A stretch of 64,000 bases of DNA, from NCBI RefSeq assembly GCF_028769735.1, contig NC_088171.1, positions 59,889,716-59,953,715 on the forward strand. Reading direction: 5' to 3'. The notes under the pieces are model-generated. The model had not been told where the DNA came from. It saw nothing but the letters and a program-made list of their open reading frames with translations, and did no database searches. Numbering within the stretch: position 1 is the stretch's first letter; each line of letters begins with the position of its first letter. Source of the DNA: Zonotrichia leucophrys gambelii (taxonomy: Eukaryota > Chordata > Aves > Passeriformes > Passerellidae). Positions 11,199-25,050 of the stretch are shown here, piece by piece. Made by a program: the position numbers and the translations under genes.

Positions 11199-14100
11199 GT
11201 CCATGTACGGACAATATGCATTGTGGTTTGCCCTGCATGCACAAACATAAAACACAAGCCAAGAGTTGAGGATGGAATGCAGTATCCCATAGATCTCAAA
11301 ACCAGGTCATTTATTTATTTACACTTTTATAGCCATTTAAAGTACCTAATTCCAGAAGATTTTGTGCCTCAATTTTTATAGTAAATCAATGGAACAGCAA
11401 CAATGCCTCTTCTATCTGAGAGGGTGCTGTGACGTGGTTATTATCACCATTGTACACACAGCACCTGAACACGTACACAGACACAGCTCCATCCCTGTGC
11501 ATATTAAGTAATCACAGCTCTAACTGCATTAACAATATCCATTTCAGCTCAAAAACCTTGGATTTATTCATTGGTTTGAATACCCTAAGCACTTCAGTAT
11601 TATGCCCATATTTTATTTTTTTCCCTGGTGTTTCGGTGGTTTTACCAGAAATAACAACACGCTTAATTACAGAGGAGTCTTAGCAGGTAAATGATATAGA
11701 AGATTTGGGAATTCTAAAAGCTTTCTCTATTGAAAAATAAAAGTAAGATCGCATTACTTGAGTAACCAGCTTTTTACAAAGCTAAAGATTGAATAAAGGG
11801 TTCCATTCGATTTAAGCTATTACCAAACAGTAACGCAAAATTGTAACAGAAATAATTCAGACATAGGTAAAGAGGCTTCAAAATCAATAATGCTGGAAGA
11901 AATGAAACATATGCTGATGCAATCAAACAGAATTGAATTTCATATAAATGTTAGCAAATTTGTATCAGATTATCACTGCAAAAACTTCATTTTCATTGAT
12001 TTATAATGTATTATTATTGTTTCCACCAAACTGCCATAGACAGCCATTTAAGCAGCTGCCAAGCGCCTTAAGGGTAAATAAAGGGTGTCACTGACAGTGC
12101 TGGGTTATAGAAGTTTAAGAGACCAATAATTCACAAGTGTGGCAGGTGTGACATTCTGTATATTCATTAGTCTTTTATTTTAATCCTGTTGTCTAAGTAT
12201 TTTATAGTTTTTTATGGGAGAAGGGTCAGTTGCAGGTTTCAGAAGGCAGCCACAGAGGATAAAGTGAGTTTGTCCCCAGCCTGTTCCCCAGAGGGCCGGG
12301 CAGCATCCTTTTGTTAAGCAATCAAATGACAGAAAAATACACTGGAATGTCAGCAGAAAATCTTGGGCTAAAGACACATTGGCAGGTCTGTTCCTCCAAC
12401 AAGGAGCTGAGAAGTAGTCTTTATAAATGTAACCCAGGCTATGGACCAGTATACATTTAATTAATGCACAGCAGCACCTAACCCCCTGGAAGTTTTTCAT
12501 CTCCTGTTGTCAGATGAGTAAAACAAATATAGTTCACACATTTGGTAGAACAGACTGGAGTGCAGCCTCTTTTAAAATGTGATTAATGCTACTTGTGTCA
12601 CTAGGGCTATTTACTTTCAAATCTGGGACTGGGAGAACACTTTTTTTGAGCAATGTTTTATTTGCTTTGAGATGCATCAAATGGTCATGGACTAAACTTA
12701 TCCCAAACACAGAACAAGGTTTGTAACCAAGGGAGGGGTCAGAAAGAGCTAATCTGTTTCAGCACAATATTTTTGAAGTCCAATGGTTGGTTTTCCATTT
12801 TTGGATGAATGTTTCACTGAAAAGAATTGCAAAAAAATTTAATTAAAGATGACTGAAAAAAAGTTAAAAGTGAATTTCTTCATACTGTGAAAACTTTTCA
12901 AATAGAACAGCAAAAAAAAAAAAAAAAGACGTCAACCAATAAAAAGTGTTAAAAGATCAAAAGTTATTTTGTGTTGATGCAAGATCCTCCCCACACAAAT
13001 TTTGGTTCAGTCAGCAAATTAAACTAGAAAATAAAATAAGTTCCTTAGGTAGGAGCATAATTAAGTATTGTTCTGGACCAGGCTATGCTTGCTCCTTAGA
13101 ACAGAGCATAATAATTCTATAGTCCATTCATTTTCTGTTGTTTACATCCCTTGAATGTAGGAGACACTGTTTTAATGTTTTAAATATAATGATAATATTT
13201 AACTGTCTAAGGTATTTGTTTTCAAGACAGTCTTGAGACTTCCATATTGACAGATATTAAATGAAGTCCCCAAATCTCTTTGTTTTCTCTATGATGTCTG
13301 GTGAGTCAAAATTTGGATTGCCTTATGGATGTGCCAGTTATTTTGTCAAAGAGGAAAAATTAGGCATTTTTATGCTTTATTGGTGAGGAAGTGGGATGAA
13401 ATCTTGGGAAGTAGCTCACATTATTTCACCACATTTACCGTGCTGCAACACATATATTTGCTTTTGTGTATGGTATGTGCTGGAAAAAGAGATGCTTTTG
13501 GCAAGCTCCCATCTTAATGCATGCCCAGAAGAGGTGCAGAAACCTGTTCAATAATTCAGGCAACGGTGACCTCAGAAGTATATGTGTCTGTTATCTTCTT
13601 TGGCTCATGTGATGTGATTTTTGGCTGCAGAGAAAGCTTATGGTGAAAATCATATCAAGTTGACCAAGCCAAAGTAAACACACACACACACACATATACA
13701 TTTTGAGGTAATTTTTGGCCATTGAGATCATTCAGCCCTTTCAATATTTAAAGGAGAAACAAGATTTGCCATGATCATAAACATTTTATTTACTTTTTCC
13801 TCTGTTGCAGCATGATTGCTTTAGATAATAAATCCAGCCAACAAGGAGCTAAAGGACAATTATTGCACACTAACAGCATATGTTCACTGTCACGCCAGCA
13901 GGGCTGTGTACAAGGAAAAACCCGGTAAGCAGGCTGAAAGTCGACAAGGAGAGCAGCACTGAATGAACCTGGTGGTCCCTGTTTGCTTTTATGTAGGGGC
14001 ACGTTCTTAGCCACAGCAGGCAAAGTCTCACCTGGCTGCTTCTGGCCTTACAGAACTGAGGGAGCAGCACAAGGCACCTCTGAGGTTCGCTGTCGGTGTT

Positions 14101-14532
14101 TTATGTACAGCAAAACACGGGCTGCCCTCTGTAAAGCAGCTTCTCTTAGGAGAACTCCAGAGTCCAAGGGTGCCCCCGTTGGTTGTATTCCAGTTCTCAT
14201 GACTTCCAAATTTACTGCATCCTTTGCCAACCCAAACTCTTCCACAGCAAAACAAACACACTCCTGCTTTTGCTGGTCCTGATCCAGCATGGTGGCTCTT
14301 CAGCACGTATATTTGCGCTGATGTTGATTCCCATCATTTCCAGTAGATCAAAGGTCCACTTTAATTGATTCCAGGTTTTGGAAGCAAAAGATATGAATTA
14401 TTGCGAATATTAAGCTCCTAAAATTGTAAATAAACCATGAATCTGAAAACTGATTTAGGAGATGGAACATCAGATGGACATTGGGGAAACTGAGATGCAA
14501 TGCTTCTTCGGACAACTCCTATATAATCTCAA
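11199..14532. other. Non-coding stretch with minor simple repeats
   Basis: Unique AT-rich sequence with an A16 run (12912-12927) and a short (CA)n run (about 13678-13694). A GC-richer patch at about 13980-14290 has overlapping short open frames on both strands, none recognisable. A 'ccag/gtgaga' donor-like site on the minus strand near 14030 has no clear matching acceptor. Confidence 0.5.
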
Positions 14533-14605
14533 GTGAATCATGTAAACCTAATGGTGTTTTAATTTCTAGTCTGTCAAGTGAGGGTAATATTTTTCTTCTT
14601 GCCAG
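14533..14605 (+). repeat. Worn MIR-type SINE fragment
   Basis: The string 'tcaagtgaatcatgtaaacc' followed by 'ttctagtctgtcaagtgagg' and 'gtaatat' parallels the MIR core, where a segment of the type 'gcaagtcacttaacctctct' is followed by 'tctgtaaaatggggataata'. Order and spacing are preserved although identity is modest. A chance match is possible at this divergence. Confidence 0.42.
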
Positions 14606-17600
14606 CGCTGAAATCTGTTAATGATATAGAAAGCCTTAGAGAAATGATGCCAGATTCAGGAAAAGGATACTGTAGGATTCATGTCCTTACTACATAAAAC
14701 ATTGAACGGGGCAAGGAAAAGCAAATCTGTGAAAGATCTCCAGAGTTCTCTCACTGAGAATGATATTTAGGAAGTTTAGGGATGCACATAATTTTGCATC
14801 ATTAAAAAATATGTCTATTAGTGTGGATTTCAGATAGGAAGTAGTGAACATATATAGGAACAAAAGTGTGCAGTAAAACATTTGGTGCTGAGGACCTGAT
14901 GTCCATGGTATATAAATTTTGGTTTTACCTCAAAGTAGCCTGTGTGCAGGCTGAATTGTCCAATTGCTGCTGGTGTACATTAAGTGCCCTCCCAGACCAC
15001 ATATTTCAGTTTATTGTCCTCAGAAAAGAAACCCCAATGCAAACCAATGTTCACAAAGCATGGGCAACTGCTACCGAAGTACCTTCCTGAGCCAAATTAA
15101 AACACTCGTATTTTACCTGTTCAAACTGGTCTCAGTCTGGAGCTCTAAATCATTTAGTTTGGTAAGCAGAAGTCACTCTCTAAACTTCCATTCTGCTTTA
15201 CATTATTTATTGATCTATTATGGCATCTTTGAATACATATGATATTACTAGCTGACTCTCATGTGGATGTCATGCAAGAAGCCTTGCAATGGAGCAGCAG
15301 CATTGATTCCACTGCCACATTGTTCTCTTACTCTGATTTTTGCAAGTTATCCAAAAGAGAGGGCATTATAATCATCTGTATTAATCTCGGGGTGATGATA
15401 TGGACCTGCAGTTATAGCAAACTCTGGAGAGGTGCAGTTCACTGGTGTCAGAACGTATGGTTTTGTGAGAATCATTACTATGTTTTAGTTTAGCAACCAG
15501 CCTCAGAAATATGATTGTATCCTGGTTTCATTGCAGACTTACTGAAGACTAACAACAAGAAGAATGGCAGATAAACTGGGTTTCTCTCCATTGGATGTCT
15601 CAGACATTTCATAAGGTAGCCCTCATCTTCCACACACACATATAAAATAACAAGGACTCAAAAGTGAGATCTGTTAACTACACAAGACAAATCAAATATA
15701 AACTTTGCTTGATTATCTCAGCTTGGGTTCTAGGATAGGAGAATTTGATTCCTAGGGGTGAGTTCATGGTGCCTTAGGAAAATGGGCTGTTTGAGATTTG
15801 CCAGGTTACCTTGAACAAATTGGAGTTTGAAAGAAAAAATAGATCTTTGCTTTCTGCCATTAATTTTTGAAATAATAAATATAACATTAAGTCCAAAACC
15901 ATCCAAAAGAGTACGTGTGTATAGAGGGCTATCATTTTCCTTCAGTAAAACCAAGTGAGAACACCTTGCTGTCCCCAAAGCTCCCGTAAGGAAGTCATCT
16001 TCTCCTAACCAAAGGACAAGTAGAGGTGCTATATGGGAAGCTATCCCATGCAGCACACCTATCTCTCTTTTGGTTAAAGGAATTAAAAATATTGGTGCCA
16101 GATTAGTAAAGAGGAGACCTGAAAGTTCCCAAACTTGGTTCATGTAACAACTTCAATTAAAACCACACTTCCTAGCACTCTAGTTAGGGGGACGTCCTGC
16201 TGGAAGTCTCCCAGCACTGTACAGCTTATATGTCAACTGTGCTGCTGAGAGGATAACTGCAGCATGGCTCTTTTGGAATTTCTTGGTCTAAAAAGTTATT
16301 TTTCAATGGAGAACCTGACCATGTAGCCTTTATTCCTTTAAATATCTTCACTAATTTTTTCTTTCATTTTCTTCACTAAGTTCATCAATTTCAGGGAGAG
16401 GGTGTGGATTATGAAACTTTTTTCAATGAAGCTTCTACTGTGCCCTGCACCAGTTTTTATATGTTTCTGCAGTATATAACCTTATATCAGATATATGTAA
16501 GAGATTTGTTTGCACAATAGGGGAAGAAGATAGCTAAATCCTGGTTTTTATAAAATGGGATGTTGGAACATGTTGACATAAAGTGTAGAATTTCCTGGAC
16601 CTGGGGATTTAGCTGTCAAACTAAGAAGAGGTTTAAGGTTTGATTGTCCTCTCTCCTTATATGAGCAGGCCTCCCATTAATGTCAGTAGGAGTTATACAC
16701 AAAAAAAGAAAAGATAATAGACATAAGTAGTGAACAGGGTTGGAGAGTAGAAATAGACTCCTGTGGAGGTAGAAAATGCATCATTCCTTTTTCTTTGCTC
16801 TGTAGAGCCCTCATCATTTTGGTTTTGTGCATTTCCAGGAAAGCAAAATTTTGACTTGTAAAAACATATCTTGAGTAGTTCTCATGAAATGCCAGATGAA
16901 ATTAAGGATAGATGGATGCCACACTGACAGTTATACATGATAAAAATAAAGCAGTTAACAAGCTTCAGTGAACACAGGTGGGCAGTGAATCAAAGTGTCT
17001 TAACATATTAACCTATACAGTGTAGCTCCTGTGCAGTTTTTCAAGGACATCTTGCTTTTTTCAGTACTGATGGAGTGAGAATTACTTTTCAGTACTTTTT
17101 TTTTCTTGTTGCTGAAAACCTTTATTATGTGTTCAGCAGAGAATAGCTCTTGCAACTATGCAAGCTCCATGCTTTTATCTATCACTGATACTATTGATAA
17201 ATAGGAACAGTGGAGATAATAACATTTAAATAAGACTGTGGGGTTTCTCATTAAATGTAATTCCCTTCTTAGTCAAACTTCTATTTTCCTGATGGACGTT
17301 CATTGACTTTGGTGTTACTCTTAAGTTGTCCTGAAATGGAGAATCAAACTTATTGGCCTTAACCCTCTGCAAGTAAATCAGTGTGCATGTAATGGTTATT
17401 CCTGTGTTAGTCCTTTCACCTTAGCACAATACAAACAACAATAGTTCCACAAGTGGTCTCCTAATAGACAAGCCCAACCCATTTTTTTCTTATCTTCAAG
17501 GGATTTTGTGTTGTCGACCAGATCGAACTGCAGATGACAGTGTCTAGTTAAAGCCTAGCAGGCAATGCCCTGGCAGCCTGGCTGCTATATTTCTTTCTAT

Positions 17601-19686
17601 ATATTAAAATCTATGCTTGAAAATAGCACAGATGTGACTTTGCAAAAGAGACTGGAGGATCAGAGGGGCTCTGGTTCATCAAAATTAACTAGTACCACCA
17701 ATGTGCTTAAGTTCATTCTGGAAAAGTATGAGGCAAGCACAATTATTGGCAGTGAGCCTAAACTCACCTCCTGTATGTACAGTGGTAAATCCTGAGGTCT
17801 TAGCTTCCTCAAGAGCCAGATGAGGCAGGATTTTGGAGCATTCTGCAATTCTTGTGTTGTCTGGGTGCTTAGTTTGATTCTCCTTTAAATTGGGATAGTT
17901 GAGAGGAGGGTGTAGTGCCCATTTTAGTTTTGTTTGAAGAATGTCATGGCCAACACACGCCCATTAGTATTGATGCACTATACCATCCCTGCACTAAGCA
18001 CAGACTCTGGCATAATTTTCATAGCAGCTTCCTAAGCTATTCTGCCTGAGGTATTTGTTCCCCTTTGGAGCTTCATTAGCCCTTTTTTTGTTATTTTTGC
18101 AGGGAATTTTTTTTTCCTTTTACCCTATTATGTCTTTTTTTTTAAATCACAGATCTGAATCACAGTTTATTTAATGACATTTCATATAATAACAGGAATT
18201 AAAATCTTATTAAAGCATTTATACAAATGCTGATGGAGTTCCTCTTTTCAGAGACTGCTTTGTCTTTTGCCGAAGGACAGAGTCAACCTGGCATTATTTG
18301 GACCTGCAGGCTATTGTTTGGGATTTAGTCTAGCTCTACAGTTCCTAGTGCTTGACTGCTGGAGGGAGACGAGATAACAAAAGAAGGTTTTGAGATTCCT
18401 GGTGGGTACTGAGAAAAAGGAAGAGGTGCTGGCCAGTGAAAAACTAGTTCTAAGTGAACCTAAGCATTGGGGCATCAAGGTGCTACCAATGTCCCATTTC
18501 ATGGAATGCAACCTCACTCAGAAATTGTGTCTGTTCCTAGGTGAGACTGAGAAGGTTGGTTCTGTAAACTTAACTGCATCTGTTTATTTTTACAGTGGCA
18601 TTCTTGAAACCACTGATCTGCACATACAGTGTGGAGTTATTCCCTTAGAGAGGCAGAAAGGGAGGAAGGAGCAGCGCCAGCACAAATGATCTGCCCAGAT
18701 GTTTGCTGCATGGCACCACGTTTGAATCTATCCCCACTCCAAATTACACTGTCTTCAGCTTTTCAACAGGAAGAAGAGAAGACATGTTAGGAGCACCCAC
18801 CCTACCAGTGTAGTAAATGTTGATACAGACATGGTTTCCAACTGTGTTTTCCTACAGACCATGCCTTCTTTTTGGAAACAGGCAACTCAGCATTAGTTTC
18901 ACTCCTTACACTACGGCTGCTCAGTTATGTACACATCATAGATTATTTTGCAAAATCTTTATTTGGTTTAGTATGAAGGCTCAAATTCTGCATTTGAGCT
19001 TTTCTGCTTTTTGTGGTATTGCTTTTTGGTGTATCCTTCTTCTGGCCCTAAAGGAGGAAGAGAAGAGATAAAAGATACTGATGTTGAGCCAGTTGATCCC
19101 TTGGTGCATGTGGCAGACTTAAAATCACACTGTTATTCGTGATAAGCTGGACAGTCTGGTTAGATGAAACCAGATGATCTGGATGGCCTGGCTTGGACAG
19201 TCGACTTGTGGTTTGAGTGGTTCTTTTGGGTTCTGTTCTGGTGCCATGTAGAGGTCAGAGAACCTGATCTCATGCTGTCTGAAATCATTGTCTGTTTTGG
19301 AATAAGCTTCCTTGGGAGCAAGGGTAAGCCCAGAGCACACGGCAGAGGAGGCAGTGGGTGGGTACATATAATGCAGCCACTGTAGCTGAGATTTACACAT
19401 CCTATTTCAAGGACAAAACAATAGTCTTTCTAGCAGGGCTGCCATCATTTAAAGTTGCTCTTACAAGCACACAGCTGACACTAGGGCTGTCACGTGTCAC
19501 ACAAGATCACACTGCATCCTTGTCCTTCTAGAAGACGCAGTCTGCATCCTCAGCAGATAACAAGTCTCTAAACAGTGCACAAGTTGTAATGGCTTTTTTT
19601 GGTTAACATTCCTTTTTACACAATTGTAGTAGACTAAACACTGTCATACACAGTATCATTTCTGGACAGGCTCAGAGTACACATTT
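14606..19686. other. Non-coding stretch
   Basis: Unique AT-rich sequence. The 137-codon minus-strand open frame (15730-16143) is one of the longest outside repeats, but it has no signal peptide, domain or homology I recognise. A few frames of this size are expected by chance in 64 kb at this base composition. No RNA gene or transposon was recognised. Confidence 0.5.
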
Positions 19687-19832
19687 CATAGAATTAGAGA
19701 ATCACTGAATATTTGAAATGGACCTTGAAGATCATCTAGTTCCAGCCCACTTGCCATGGGCAGGGACACCTTCCACTAGACCAGGTTACTCAATTCCCCA
19801 TCCAGCCTGGGCTTGCAAATCTCTGGATGCCA
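19687..19832 (-). mobile_element. CR1 LINE 3' end, antisense, truncated
   Basis: The plus strand begins 'catagaattagagaatcact' and continues 'ttgaagatcatctagttcca', 'gccatgggcagggacacctt' and 'ccactagaccaggttactca'. This is the reverse complement of the characteristic bird CR1 3' end (leucine-poor UTR and ATTCTATGAT-type tail). Only the last 145 bp or so remain, as expected from 5' truncation during reverse transcription. It carries no coding sequence. Sequence after about 19832 no longer resembles CR1. Confidence 0.88.
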
Positions 19833-22800
19833 GGAAGTGTCTTTTCCATTCCGCAAGATTGCCCCTTCTGTTTTCCAGACTTCCTGAAAATGTTAACCAC
19901 ATGTTGTCTCCTATTTTTTTCTGTTATCATCTCATGATTTAGGCTTTGCTCCATCCCTCCCTGTGACTCTCATAAGACAGTTCCTCATTATTCCTCATAA
20001 ATACTGCTGGGTTAGTAGTACACACACCAGAGGGTATTGCCCATGCACACTCTGTTTGCTTTCAGTTCTCTCTTGACCTCCTGTCACCCTCTAACAGTCA
20101 AAAATACCAGTATCTTAAATATGTGCCTCACTAGGGGTTGAAGCAGGAATATCAATAGGGGGAGAGAAAAAGGAGTAAAGCCAGAGTTCTAAGCAAAAAG
20201 GAAAGAAATATAAACATAATCTGAATGCCGAGAATTTCTAAGTTAAAGGTGAAGAGTTACTGAGATGTCATGTATTTGTCACATTTGAAGATATTTATCA
20301 GATGCTAAGCCAAATTGTTAGGTGTACAGGTAGCTTTGGGTTTGGTTGAACCTTCATGCTCAGTTTGCAGGATACCTGGTTGTCAGTGCCTGTACTTACC
20401 CTGTTGGAAAAGATATGGCTGTCTATACAGGGAACTATGCAAATCTGAGGATGGAAAGGTACATGTGGTTTGTTTTTCACTCATGCCTTGGCACACACTC
20501 TGGAAGTGTCCAAAATACTCATCTGGACATCAGAACACAGGAAGATGTCTATCATTGTAACTCTTTCTTCTCCTTTCTTACATTTTCCTCTGTGAAAAAG
20601 GGAAGCCTGTGACGTTCTCAGAGATTTAGAAGAGGGCTGGAAGGACCTAACACAATGCTGAAACACTGCAGAGAGTTTGACACATGCTGTCATTTTGGGA
20701 ATGTCTGTGTTAAAATCTGTATTCAAAGTTCAGGGTCTGGAAGAGCTGATCAACACCCAGTGACTATTCACTATTCTTGTGTTACCTCCTGACGTTGCTG
20801 GGTTTGCCTTGCTAAGCTTAATTCTTACAGAGGAAAGGTCTTTAACAAGCAGAGAACGTCTGCTCTGCCTCACCTGTGCCAGTTTTGTGAAAAGAAATTC
20901 TTGGCAATCCTTTCCTTCCTGCTGTAGCCAGGCCAACCAGATGCTCTGATTCAGCATAACCCCAAAGCAGCTTCCACCATTGTATTCATATAAACTTTGG
21001 GTATTAACTTAGAGCAAAAAAAGGTTTATGTAAGTGATGTCCTTGGTCTTCTGCATAGACCCAGGAAGCATGATATAAAGCACTTATTTTCTTCCTTAGT
21101 TGTATAATTTAAATATATTGCATTTCTTTTTTAAAAATTCTTCTTTCACACATTGACTCCAGGTTCTTGAGGCTGAGTCCAAGTAGATACAAAAATTCTC
21201 CTTGCTGACTGACCCTTCACAGCTATGTTTTCAGAAGAGATTGAGGAATGTATCTCAATTTGCAGGCATTCAACTTAATACACTGCAGAAGTACCTGATT
21301 TATTGGCCAGCCACTCTATCACTCTCTGGTAAAAATGAAGTTAGGTGACAGTGTCTCAGGCCAGACACCCAAAGTGACAAAACTAAAAAACTCCAACACT
21401 GAACCACAGGAAACTCTTCTTGAATACGGATCTCAAGGTTCAGTCCATGACTAATAATAATTAAAGATGTAGATTATTCCAATAATCCATCAAATGCTTT
21501 CACAGAATGTATTATAAGGTTTGATTACTTTGACAGAGACAGTTTGAATATGCAGTAATGCTCCTGATTTTTAAACACTTCTATTTACAGCTACCAGGAC
21601 CTTCTCTTTGAGCATCACCCTGGATGGATGGACATGTTCCATTTGCATTCCATGTTATTATCTCTTTGTGGGGTAAAGCACACCTTTCTGCTGAGCAGAT
21701 CTCAGATTATATGTCCTTCTGTCTGTCCCCTGCTTTTCACTCTGGACAAACACTTCAAACAGCTATTTATAAGTGCTTCTTAGATGATCAACTGTAAATC
21801 TTTTCAGTATGAATTCAGTTTGATTTTGCCTAAACCAAGTAGGTGAAGTTTAATTGTTTTGAATTTTATAAGTAATTTTAGTCTGCATGAAGGCTGTCTG
21901 TGGGTATTCACATAGTTCTGTGTCCATACTTGTCAATGTAGTGTCTTTTTTGAGACTCATACAGATGCACACACAATCTTCACGGGGAAAAAAAGGAAAT
22001 GCACTCCCCCCTCCCCCCCCCCAAGAGTTTTGAGTTATAGCAGCAGCCAAATACCTCCTGAAACTGGTTAACTTACATGCATCTTACATCCTCCTTAAGG
22101 TTAAAAAGAGCCACTTCATTTTAAAATAATGTAATAAAAACACTGCTGTCAGGCTGAGACCTTGTCTGCCAAGCCTAACCCTTAGATGAAGTTTTACAGC
22201 CAAGTTATAAATCCCTAAAAAACAGAGTTCGTATTGACAGAACCTGATCTAAGGAGTATTGTCCTGGTGGTGAGGGGAGCTCAAACTGTGGGTTTCAAAA
22301 CAAAGGTAGTCTGATAGCAGAGCCTCTGTCACTTGCACAGATAGTTTGGCCACAGGCAAATATCATGTTAGCTTATTTATTTGTTTATGAGTGTGTATTA
22401 ACCACCAGGGTTTGTATATTCTCAACCTCCCTTTGATCTTTTTTTCAAAAAAACAAGAGTTCTGCCATCTGTAAACATTTCTGTGCTGACCATGCCTTTG
22501 GCTTAGTCAACATATGAAATCCATAAAGACTTATTTTTTGATAAAAGAAATGGCTAAAGACAATTGACATTATCGTTTGAAGTTTGTGGCATTTCATGTT
22601 AATTTAGTAATGTAGAAATGGAACAGAGGACTGGATTTGTGTAAAGAACTTGTCCAAGGTTGTAACCCTTAACATATTTTGCGCATACTCTTTTTGTTCT
22701 GGTCTCCTATACAAGAAATTTAGTATGATTTTGATTAGTTTCTGATGAGTTGAAATTTTTGTAAATGAAACTACAGTATTGGAGTTTTCTGTCACTGCTG

Positions 22801-23017
22801 CATTTGGGAAATGATTTAAGAAGACTGCTGTATTTGCTTTATTGGTCAAATAATAAAAGACATCTCTGAAAGACAAATATCTTTACTGTTTGCCTAAAAC
22901 TTTGTTGATCTATGTGTAATATTTCTCAGAACATTTTGGTTCAAAATGTCTTCAATACTGAGTCAAGTCATTTAAGACATGTATATCCCTTTTGTTACTC
23001 TGACATATTGCCACTAA
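19833..23017. other. Non-coding stretch
   Basis: Unique sequence with no recognised gene or transposon. It includes a C-rich run, 22006-22022 (sixteen C and one T), that could adopt a G-rich structure on the opposite strand. Short open frames around 20300-20960 overlap on both strands and have no splice context. Confidence 0.5.
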
Positions 23018-23092
23018 CTTATGACATGACTTTGGCTGAGTCACTTAACCTTTCTGTAGTTCATATTATCTCACCAGATGTCAAATGAGGAT
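23018..23092 (+). repeat. MIR-type SINE fragment
   Basis: The string 'tgactttggctgagtcactt' continues 'aacctttctgtagttcatat', then 'agatgtcaaatgaggattga'. This matches the most conserved part of the MIR/core-SINE consensus: a segment of the type 'gaccttgggcaagtcactta', then 'acctctctgtgcctcagttt', then 'tctgtaaaatggggataata'. It is the clearest of the three MIR-like relics. It is an ancient, immobile fragment of a tRNA-derived SINE. Confidence 0.62.
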
Positions 23093-25050
23093 TGAAATCC
23101 ATGTTAGTTACAGAAATACAGTGAGGCTTTACTGATCCAAATGGAAGAAATTATAGAGGTAGTTTATGGTTTGGAAAAGGTATGGGAAAGTTTCTGAATG
23201 GAAAAACCAGGGTTCATATATCAAGGATACCGAGCTAACTATAGTGAAGATTGATTTTTTGGCATAAGGACAGTTAATCTGTGTGTATCTGTTAAATGAG
23301 TTGGGAGAAAATCTACTCACCAAAGTAAGGCAACAAGCTGGGACACCATAAGCATCTTAGAGTGATAGATTTGGGCATCTTGTGTCCATTCTGTTGATGG
23401 ATCCAAGGTGTTCATACAGAGAAGGACATATTCTTGAGCCAATGAAAATCCCTTTTGTCATTTTTGTCTCACATAATGAGATACAAAGATGCTGATGTGA
23501 AGGACATATCCACTCAGACAAAGCAAGACTGAGGCCCTTTGAACAGGTGAGAAACATATGCATACATGACACTGTTCCAAAAGCTGTATACTGGAATGAT
23601 CAAAGATTTGTTAAATGCAAATTAATGTGGAGGACACTATGAAGAAACTGACCACCTGCATTTACTTTATGAATCTACATTTTGGAAGTAACTCATGAGA
23701 GTATGCATGGGAAGATTGGGAAGAATCTGCATGAAGTCCAGACTTGCTGGAGATTGAGACTCCCAGAATTCCTAGATGGACAATACCAAAAGCAGTGATA
23801 ACTTCTAGTATGCTGGAATGGAGAAGTGCTGGCTGGCTATAGCAATATGGATACACCTGAGCACAGCCATCAGCCTGAGAACAGCCTCTGGCTCAGTGCA
23901 GCACTGTCCCTGTTCCAGGGCTATCTGTCGCTGAAAAGAATTTTCAAACCTTGAAGAGCACAACCAAATGTTCCAAGATTTAGAAAATGGAAAGCCTTCC
24001 TCTTCAAGTAAAAATGTCATTATATGAGGGACTTCAAGCACCAAAGCTCTCACTTCCTCTATCCTCTCATGACTACAATGAATACGAACATGTTTACATC
24101 TATTCTGCCCATCTGGTAGTTCCTAGGGCTTCTGACTGAACCTGGGTCAGTGGTAATACCACAGTAACATTCTACTGTGTATGGCATATACACCCAGCTG
24201 TGTTTGTAATTTTTAGAGATGAAACACAAGCTGCATCATCTCAAGGAATAACAGGGGAAACAAAACAATGTATCAAGACTGCATCCATCATGTGCTCTTA
24301 CTGTTGCTTCCCACAGCTTTCTTTTAATTTTTCAGTGAAAATTTTTCTGTCTGTTAACAGAAATTCAATCAACTATTTGAATAGCAAAATCAAGATTGTT
24401 AGCACAAGCAGAAATTCTACCAACAGGACAGTGGAGCGAGTCCTGAGAGCTCAACTGAAAATTTACTTAAATTCCTTTCAGAATGTGCCACAGTACAAGA
24501 TGTTTCTGCAGCTTCCTAGCTAGTAAATACCATATTCACTTTGCTTTAAGGTCCAGGGCTTCAGTCACAGTTTTTGTCTTCACGTTCCTTTGAAATCTGT
24601 GAACTAACAACTTAAAGAGGTGATCTATGTATCACCTCTGTGTATTTCTATGTATTTCCTTTTGGTGAAATAGTGTTCAAATTTAGGGACATAAACATAG
24701 TCTCTGAAATCCCTAAATCTAATATTCTGCTTTCTGAAAATGTTCTGTTTACTATGAAAATTATAAATATTATGAAAATATTCTGCTGTAGGAACCCAGA
24801 ACATGGACCTGCACAGATGAACTATTTATTGACAGTTCTCCAAAACTGACAATAAAAGTTTGGAAGGGATTAGAGCTGGAAATGCTGAGCCTGGGTCTTT
24901 GCTTGTTGTAGCATTAATGCTCTCTCTGCTTTTTTTTAACACCTTATATTTAATAAGCCATCATATGTTTAATATTTGATGCTTAGTATGCAGTATGCCG
25001 TTATTGTGGAATCTAGCAAGTATTCCTAACACAATCCATGTCTTGGCAAG
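23093..25050. other. Non-coding stretch
   Basis: AT-rich unique sequence. A 107-codon plus-strand open frame at 24200-24523 is unremarkable and unrecognised. No transposon or RNA gene seen. Confidence 0.5.

Noticed and set aside
11034..11255. Cys-Val-repeat protein on the minus strand
   Set aside because: It is a translation of the (CA)n microsatellite.
15730..16143. 137-codon minus-strand open frame that briefly looked like a retroviral envelope piece
   Set aside because: No consistent envelope, protease or polymerase motif is present. No LTR is nearby, and a few frames of this length are expected by chance at this base composition.
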